Positions 59,641 through 64,000 of a DNA stretch of 64,000 bases are shown here, piece by piece. Source of the DNA: Tubulanus polymorphus (taxonomy: Eukaryota; Nemertea; Palaeonemertea; Tubulaniformes; Tubulanidae); assembly GCF_964204645.1 (NCBI RefSeq), contig NC_134028.1, forward strand, positions 19,690,153 through 19,754,152, read 5' to 3'. Numbering within the stretch: position 1 is the stretch's first letter; every line of letters starts with the position of its first letter. A program made the translations under genes and the position numbers. Below the pieces are notes generated by a model. That model saw only the letters and a program-made list of their open reading frames with translations, had not been told where the DNA came from and did no database searches.

Positions 59641-60543
59641 GGGTGTCCCAGAAATTACTATAAAATAAAGAATCTAGAATCTACAAACATTGATCAATCA
59701 TTTTGATACTTGGTCAGAAGGTGCATCAGTAAATTTTTCTGTTGCCCTGGTGACCAGATTGATGTCTCCTTGACAACAATCTATTGTTACCCTTAAGTGA
59801 TAAATTTCAAAAAAAATTCCCAGAGTGAAACTAGCATCATTAGGCCCTTCAAAGTTGATAATTTGTTTCACATCCAAACCTCTTTTCTAGAAAGCCATTC
59901 ATGACCTGGTGAAAAAGTTTGAAGCAACTGGTTCACCAGGTCATAAATGGCTAAAGGACCCAATTTTTATGAGCAGAATGGAGAAGCTGTTACCATAAAT
60001 GGAGCACGCTATAGGAGTATGCTAACTAAATTCTTCATTCAGAAGCCCAGGCGTCTTTTAGGGAACAACATTAAAAATGCATGCAGGCTTTCAACAAGAT
60101 GGGCCACAGCCCATACTGCAAAACTGACATTAGATGTTCTACGCCAGCCAATTTTGGAAAGAGTGAATGGCTGGTCCCCCTATTCACCAGATCTGAATCC
60201 CCTTGATTATATTTTTTGGATATCTCAAAAACAATATCTATAAAGGCGCACCAACAACTATTGACCTTTTGAAAATAAACATTCGGCAGGAAATAGCAAC
60301 CATAGGGGTCGATGTATTGAGAAATGTGGTGGACAATTTTGTTAAAAGAAGTTGTAGTAAAAAATCTACAGGGATCACATATTGAGCATATCTTGTAAAT
60401 CGTCTGAAATAAAATGATTGTTGATTAACAAAAAAAAAAGACTTACCACTTTCACCAATGTCTGGTATAAGTTTGGTGTATCTATCTTAAAAATGAAAGT
60501 AGGGAGAGCAATTCTTTATTTTGTAGTCATTTCTGGGATACCT
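59641..60543 (+). pseudogene. Tc1/mariner-like transposon remnant with terminal inverted repeats
   Basis: Inverted ends: gggtgtcccagaaattacta at 59641 and its mirror (tagtcatttctgggatacct) ending at 60543. Inside are a helix-turn-helix piece (DLVKKFEATGS), then GPNFYEQNGEAVTINGARYR, then SPYSPDLNPLDYIFW and, in another frame, NNIYKGAPTTIDLLKINIRQ. The order matches mariner-type transposases (VTVNGERY, PxSPDLxPLDYxxWGYxK). The region between HTH and catalytic core is deleted and the frame is shifted, so it is dead. Confidence 0.85.
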
Positions 60544-62009
60544 GTAGAACCTAGACACTTCGTCGGTCTGGTGAAAAAACACCTTAAAAATGGAATGTCT
60601 GCAGTAATTCAGGTGGTTCCTCGCGGTCCAAGCTCTCGTGTGGCGACTTAAAATCGAATACTAACCAGAACATGTTACTCAGCAAAAAGGACAACGCGAA
60701 GAAAAAGCCCGGATCATCATCACCGAGGCGTTAAAATCGACCCGATGAAATAACGATTCCACGAAGAAGAACCAAATCCCGAAATAAGATCGATATTGAA
60801 AAAAAAACTGGAAGAAGATTTGGCACTCGCCCAAAAGTGCCTCGACAAAATTTAGAATCGTTCAAATATTAGGTCTAAAATTCATCCGCTTTACGGAAAT
60901 TCTGACAAAAAATCATTTTCGTTGTTTATTAATGAACAATTGGACTGCAAATATTGTCCGGATAAGACCAAAATCCGGATCAAGCCGATCCTGATTAAGG
61001 TGGGTATGACTGTAATTTCTATATCGTTAATCGACTTTACATTTGTTGTCCAATCGTTTGTGAATTTCCCGATTGGGTGAAGGTATGAGACCACAATTAT
61101 TAGGTCAGTATGCCTCGAGACGCGTAGAACAGGACCCCGAAAGTAGTACCTCAAATCAACAGTAGGGCTCCCATATAAGTTGCCATGGTTACACAAATAG
61201 AATAAATGACGGTTAGGCCTACCTGTTATATGTATGAAATCTCTGGGTACTGAGAGACAGATTGATAATGAAATCGAGGATTTCTTGGAACTATTTTCCC
61301 TGGAGTGATAGCACTAGACACGGTGGGGACCCTGTGCAATTCGGCTTCAATGTACTGGTATACCTGACACTGGAATGCTCCTAATGTATAAAAGTTTTAT
61401 TATTTCAAAAGTTAGGGTATAAGTTAGCTTGGGCTACGAGCAATTATCTAAACGTTTAGATAATTGCTCGTAGGGTTGGGTGGGCGAAAACTACTGCAAT
61501 ACGTACGTAGCTGGATTTCCCCTGGATTTACGCGGTTATATGAAATAAACCCTTGAATTCCGTGTTTTTACTTTAGGATATAGAAGAATTTGGAATAGTA
61601 GTTTGAGCTCTGAAATACGGGGCTAAGAGTTTGAAACTGTTCCAGGCACTGGCTACCTATAGCTCGGCTCGTGACAATTGTAAAAAATAGTTAAGTCGCA
61701 TGGTGGTGTTGGAAAGCTTTGAAAAGGATGATAATTAAATTAGAAGTAAGAACATCCAACTGCGGACGACCAGTTGCCAGTCTACAGTTAGTCGTTTTGT
61801 TTAACCACTAGCGACATCTGGTGATCCTCACGTAATCTTCGCTTGCCGTAGTAGTGAAGCCAGTGCCTCATTTTTTTGCGTTTGTTTTTTCAGGTCACGA
61901 AAAACCCGCAAGACACCTCATTAGAATCGGGTTGGACGACATCGTAAATGAGGGCAACGAACTCCAGGACACTAGAAAATCAGTTCGTTATAACCGATAG
62001 TTCTATATA
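60544..62009. other. Non-coding; perfect palindrome inside
   Basis: No gene is recognised. 61434-61473 is a perfect 40-bp palindrome. From about 61850 the sequence matches 55980 onward (segmental duplication). Confidence 0.6.
61434..61473. repeat. Perfect 40-bp palindrome
   Basis: The left half CTACGAGCAATTATCTAAAC is followed without spacer by its exact reverse complement. Confidence 0.97.
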
Positions 62010-62176
62010 CAGTGAAACCTCGTTAAAGCGAACTTCAGGGCACCAGAAAATCTGCTTGTTATAACCGATAGTTCGTTATGTTCAGTATGAAATTATTAAA
62101 ATTGTCCGATTTTGGATGAAATTTTCAAGGGTGTGTAGAAACCGCTATATCCAAGGCTGTTATAACGAGGTTCTAC
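62010..62176. mobile_element. Pogo/Tigger-like MITE
   Basis: The left end CAGTGAAACCTCGTTAAAGC is mirrored by TATAACGAGGTTCTACT at the right end. About 165 bp, non-coding. CAGTxxAACCTCGTTATAACGA termini are usual for pogo-like elements. Confidence 0.75.
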
Positions 62177-62679
62177 TCTGGAACGAAACGATAAGTGGCC
62201 TAACCCTGAAACTTAATTTCGGTTTCATGGTATACCTAAACACATGTAATTAGCGAATTACTCGTAAAAATGTCCTGGGAGGAACAATTGAAAAAAAAAC
62301 ATGAATCTAAAGATTATTCTTAACTCAAGAGCTGTTTTTTTCCATTTTTGCTGCTGCTGTCCTAATGTTTTGTTCAAAAATCCCCAAATCAAAAACTAAA
62401 ATTTTCTAACGCACAATTTTTATGAAATGCTTTATTGGTTACAATCAGACACTATATTTTCTTTTCAATATTGATGTAAAACAAAAATGATTTGAATCTA
62501 TTTAGAATGAAACAATAATTAGTCATATACGTATAAATCGATACAATTACCAGTAATAAGCAAAAACATCTAGAGCCAAAAACAACCACAATCATGAGAA
62601 AAACATAAAGAATATTCAGACGTTTCAACTCAAAATCGCTCATGAAACGTCGATATGCTCTGTTATTTTCTCTTAAAAT

Positions 62680-63409
62680 GGTGGCTATTTTTTCAATTGA
62701 ACTATACACAGTCAGTTTATGGGAACTAGCCGAACCCCAGTTCAACGGTTATGAGTTCAAATTTGACTCCAGAATAATCGACTTTAATAAGAGTCAAATT
62801 AAACCCACACAGTCGTAACTGTGGCTCGACCGATCTCAGTATAGTGCACTAATTGTCACATGCTCGCCTGCCAGAGGACGTCTCCAGGTGCGGAAACAGC
62901 CTATACCACACAACACCAGAGCATATTTTTTTTCGAAATATTATGGATCAGTGCGGCTCAAAACGCATCTGGAGCTTGTAAAAACCTTAAGTTCTCTGGG
63001 AGGGGGGACCTCCACACTCCCCAGGTCCTGATGATGTCTTCAAACTCAGGATAACAGGCTGGCTTAGCCCCTGGGCCCAGTTTCACGAAAAATTGTAAGC
63101 AAAAAACGGTTACGTTTGAATTGTTGTCCTCATTGAAAACATTAAGTAACCAATAGCAATTACACTCGTTAAACTTTTTTGGGAAACTGGGCCCAGGTCT
63201 TTCACTATTACATAATACGTGTCAATCAAATTTTTGCCAGTCAGGCCCCTCCCCCAAAATCAGACCCGTGATATTGACTTCGTCTTATCAATTATTTTGG
63301 CACGATTTTATTATAGGTCTTATCAAAGCTTTGATAGAACACTGTGTTCATTTTGAATATGGAACTGGCTGATAGATTTTTGGTTAGGAGTTTGTCGTTT
63401 GAATATTTT
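62680..63409. repeat. Duplicated 3' flank of serpin copy 2
   Basis: Similar to 56431-56938 (shared 'cgtaactgtggctcgac', 'ttgtcacatgctcgcctgcc', 'cttatcaaagctttgata'), with extra inserted sequence near 63050-63190. Confidence 0.8.
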
Positions 63410-64000
63410 TTAGGAAGTCGGATCAGTCACCCTTCCAAGAAACAGTAAGGCCTTCGTACGATTGTCACGAATGAAAAACATGAACGGACGATCAGCTCTG
63501 AATTCAGGCGGCATGCAATAACTAACCACCATAATTCCGGTGGCCGCCGCGGCCTCCGTACCTTCTTCGTTCACTTCAATGAATGCTTTATGAATGCCAC
63601 GACTGACGTACAGTTCCCTAGTACCGTCCATACCGCTCAGATCGGCAACTCCCTCCGTGAACAACTTCCTGATCCCCATAGCCTCCAGCGCATCATTCAA
63701 CTCAACCGTCTTCTCGAATTTGAATTTCGGCAGCGAGACCATCACGTTCGTTTTCCCCACATCGACGCCCTTCGTCAACCTGTCCAAGAATTCGACCGAT
63801 AGGCGGCGCTCGACCTCGGCAAGGCCGCCCTTTCGCGTAGGTAAAACGATAAACATGCTCAGCTCCTCTTTCACGTAAGGTAAAGCAAGTATTTCGCAGC
63901 CGGATTCTCGATCGAATCCGAACGGAAATCGATCTTGTTGATGCATCATATCGACTACTTTCCATTCGGTTTCGTTGACCTTGAACTCGCCCTTACGCGT
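63410..64000 (-). CDS. Serpin copy 2, C-terminal half, continues off the right edge
   Basis: The last 196 codons of a serpin paralogue, open to the window edge. It differs from copy 1 at 9 of 196 residues. The hinge GTEAAAATG is kept. In the reactive loop the aligned P3 is Val instead of Asp and P1' is Cys instead of Ser, while P1 stays Tyr. The stop is at the same place (VTDPTS). No frameshift is seen, so this copy looks functional in the visible part. Confidence 0.93.
   Translation of the reverse strand, partial: TRKGEFKVNETEWKVVDMMHQQDRFPFGFDRESGCEILALPYVKEELSMFIVLPTRKGGLAEVERRLSVEFLDRLTKGVDVGKTNVMVSLPKFKFEKTVELNDALEAMGIRKLFTEGVADLSGMDGTRELYVSRGIHKAFIEVNEEGTEAAAATGIMVVSYCMPPEFRADRPFMFFIRDNRTKALLFLGRVTDPTS

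Overview
The window is nuclear DNA of an animal, most likely a marine spiralian (mollusc- or annelid-like) invertebrate. The genes are split into many short exons with GT/AG introns. The DNA is AT-rich, has very long (AT)n runs, and is crowded with miniature inverted-repeat elements, LINE, BEL and other LTR fragments and a tRNA-headed SINE. The species cannot be fixed from sequence alone. All recognised host genes lie on the minus strand.

Layout: (1) 265-13833 holds a TRPA-type cation channel of 24 exons, with about 16 ankyrin repeats and six membrane segments; its last C-terminal exon(s) lie off the left edge. It carries two tandem versions of the pore/S6 exon. (2) 13834-33185 has no confidently identified host gene. 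It holds one possible coding exon near 15.0 kb, an internally deleted BEL/Pao retrotransposon with identical LTRs (20146-23010), LINE remnants on either side of it, a second LTR element ending at 27963, AT-rich palindromes at 28.3-28.8 kb, and an unidentified first exon at 30605-30946. (3) 33186-41441 is a complete ClC-7-type Cl-/H+ exchanger gene of 22 exons whose introns are packed with nested inverted-repeat elements. (4) 41.5-46.5 kb is repeat territory, including a two-form satellite. (5) 46598-50281 holds mRpS23 (intronless) and ERCC1 (8 exons), same strand, 53 bp apart. (6) 50.3-56.4 kb is repeats, including a hAT-like foldback element with a perfect 8-bp target duplication. (7) 56939-58093 is an intact inhibitory-type serpin; a second, 95% identical copy runs off the right edge from 63410, so the right end is a tandem segmental duplication.

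The genes do not form one pathway: they are a sensory channel, a lysosomal exchanger, a DNA-repair subunit, a mitochondrial ribosomal protein and protease inhibitors. The strongest new observations are the duplicated pore exon of the TRPA gene, an interspersed repeat whose ~150-bp modules each carry a CTCF-like core, the tight ERCC1-mRpS23 spacing, and the serpin pair, which differs in the reactive loop.
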